Under the pieces are notes generated by a model. That model was not told where the DNA came from. It was given only the letters and a program-made list of their open reading frames with translations, and searched no databases. Made by a program: the position numbers and the translations under genes. This document shows, in pieces, positions 39,573 to 40,405 of a stretch of DNA of 40,405 bases (position 1 is its first letter; each line of letters opens with the position of its first letter). Origin of the DNA: a virus. The DNA is taken from positions 1 through 40,405 of the IMG/VR virus record IMGVR_UViG_3300012920_000093; one strand, written 5' to 3'.

Positions 39573-40271
39573 TTAAAAAACAGGGTTGTCTTCGTAATAC
39601 ATTCTTAAATCCTCTACAATTTCATTACGGTGGTTAGAAGTAAGTGTAATTGCCTCAAGATTCTTAACTTTACGCGATGCCTTATATAAATATTTAAACC
39701 CAGAATCTGCTTTTTTCTTAAGATCAATCTGGTGGTCATCACCACATACCATCATTTTGGATCGTAATCCTAAACGAGTTACAATCATTTCCATTTGTTC
39801 ATGTGTTACGTTTTGAGCTTCATCTACAATAACACACGAATCTAAAAATGTTCTACCTCTCATAAATGATACAGGTACAATTTCTATCTTACCTTCTTCA
39901 ATTAATTTTTCAACTTTAACTTTATCATAAAGTGAAAATAAATTTTGGTAAATAGGTTGAACCCAAGGGTCCATTTTTTCTCTTAAATCACCTGGAAGGA
40001 ATCCTATTTCTTCTTTTGAGACGGTCGGTCTTGTAATGATAATTTTTTCGTATATTCTTCTTAGTAATCCGTCTAGTGCTACTTGACATGCTAATAATGT
40101 TTTTCCAGAACCTGCTTGGCCTGCTAATAATGTTATAGTATTATCTAGGATTTTTTGTTTAGCTTCCTTTTGTTCTTCGTTTAATTGTAATTTAAATTTT
40201 ATAGGGTTTTTCACTACTTTTTTTTCTCTAAAGATTTCTTTAGCTTCTTTGGTATTGTTGAAATGGGTCAT
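39573..40271 (-). CDS. phoH: PhoH-like P-loop ATPase, 232 aa
   Basis: The 232-residue protein has the PhoH family core: Walker A GQAGSGKT at 51-58, RPTVSKEEIGFLPGDLREKM at 81-100, Walker B VIVDEAQN at 147-154, GDDHQID at 177-183 (usually GDPSQID, so two residues differ), and an Arg-finger-like TSNHRNEIV near 211-219. PhoH is common in marine T4-like phages. Its biochemical role there is not settled (RNA- or phosphate-linked ATPase/helicase activities have been proposed). The gene starts inside the 3' end of the upstream gene (32-base overlap), so translation is probably coupled. No AATATTTATA element precedes it, unlike most structural genes below. Confidence 0.92.
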   Translation of the reverse strand: MTHFNNTKEAKEIFREKKVVKNPIKFKLQLNEEQKEAKQKILDNTITLLAGQAGSGKTLLACQVALDGLLRRIYEKIIITRPTVSKEEIGFLPGDLREKMDPWVQPIYQNLFSLYDKVKVEKLIEEGKIEIVPVSFMRGRTFLDSCVIVDEAQNVTHEQMEMIVTRLGLRSKMMVCGDDHQIDLKKKADSGFKYLYKASRKVKNLEAITLTSNHRNEIVEDLRMYYEDNPVF

Positions 40272-40405
40272 TTCTAAAATTAATTTTAACTAACTTGTCT
40301 AAGCCAGCATTAACATGCATTTCATCTTGTAAGACAAGGTCAAAATCGTATCTTTCATCCAAAGGAAGAACCAAATCAACTTGTGAACCCCATCTTATCA
40401 ATGAG
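40240..40405 (-). CDS. C-terminal end of a phosphatidylserine decarboxylase-like protein, partial
   Basis: Only the last 54 codons are in the window; the frame is open at the right edge and stops at 40240 inside the phoH-like gene. The text SLIRWGSQVDLVLPLDERYD matches the conserved C-terminal block of short-type phosphatidylserine decarboxylases (typically RFGSRVDVYLP). In that block the Gly-Ser bond is the self-cleavage site that creates the pyruvoyl cofactor. The following MHVNAGLDKL fits the usual GQKVKAGETxIA strand loosely. A host-like membrane-lipid enzyme in a phage would be unusual but has precedents in large phages. With only 54 residues the call is tentative. Confidence 0.5.
   Translation of the reverse strand, partial: SLIRWGSQVDLVLPLDERYDFDLVLQDEMHVNAGLDKLVKINFRNDPFQQYQRS

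Noticed and set aside
39561-39590. Possible terminator after the phoH-like gene
   Set aside because: The sense strand AACCCTGTTTTTTAAAAAGGTT pairs only through weak A/T bases with a bulge; not convincing.
1-40405. tRNA genes, insertion sequences, integrase or attachment sites
   Set aside because: Reading both strands gave no cloverleaf, transposase motif or flanking repeats; the gaps between genes are all below 100 bases.

Overview
The window is a stretch of the structural-gene region of a tailed phage with a contractile (T4-like, myovirus-type) tail. Every gene I accept lies on the minus strand, so transcription runs from high to low coordinates. The DNA is A+T rich. Gene starts are preceded by A-rich leaders with no convincing Shine-Dalgarno sequence, which is the pattern known from Bacteroidota. 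A T4-like phage of an aquatic Bacteroidota host is my best guess, but nothing here names the host.

Layout in the direction of transcription: (1) 40405-39573, the C-terminal end of a probable phosphatidylserine decarboxylase-like protein overlapping a PhoH-like ATPase. (2) 39526-27577, an adhesin/decoration block of six genes: a giant 14-residue-repeat (YadA-head-like) protein, a small beta-rich protein, a five-repeat protein, a dockerin-bearing protein and two more beta-helix-type proteins. Several share N-terminal or C-terminal modules. (3) 27505-23395, neck and connector: gp13-like, gp14-like, a gp15-like protein carrying an unusual N-terminal array of four Ig-like repeats, and a small coiled-coil protein. 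(4) 23362-19985, tail sheath, tail tube, and a gp26-like tail-assembly protein with a -1 frameshift extension. (5) 19954-11157, tape measure and a tightly coupled baseplate run (68 aa, 611 aa, LysM/gp53-like, hub with M15 peptidase, 208 aa). (6) 11106-1, fibre or receptor-binding genes, including a 1745-residue collagen-like protein, three compact unknown proteins and a fibre-like gene that runs off the left edge.

The strongest new signal is a complete programmed -1 ribosomal frameshift signal at the end of the gp26-like gene (slippery AAATTTT, 6-base spacer, 9-of-10-pair stem-loop). It would fuse the gp26-like protein to a downstream reading frame that has no start codon of its own in its first 110 bases. 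This is the G/GT tail-chaperone arrangement, in its expected place between the tube and tape-measure genes. The second signal is a sequence close to AATATTTATA on the sense strand upstream of 13 genes, at the head of nearly every transcription unit and in four cases directly following a hairpin terminator. It is the reverse complement of the T4 late-promoter box TATAAATA, so its working orientation is an open question.

No terminase, portal, capsid, tRNA, integrase, IS element or CRISPR array is visible. Genes are packed so tightly that no gene-free stretch reaches 100 bases.
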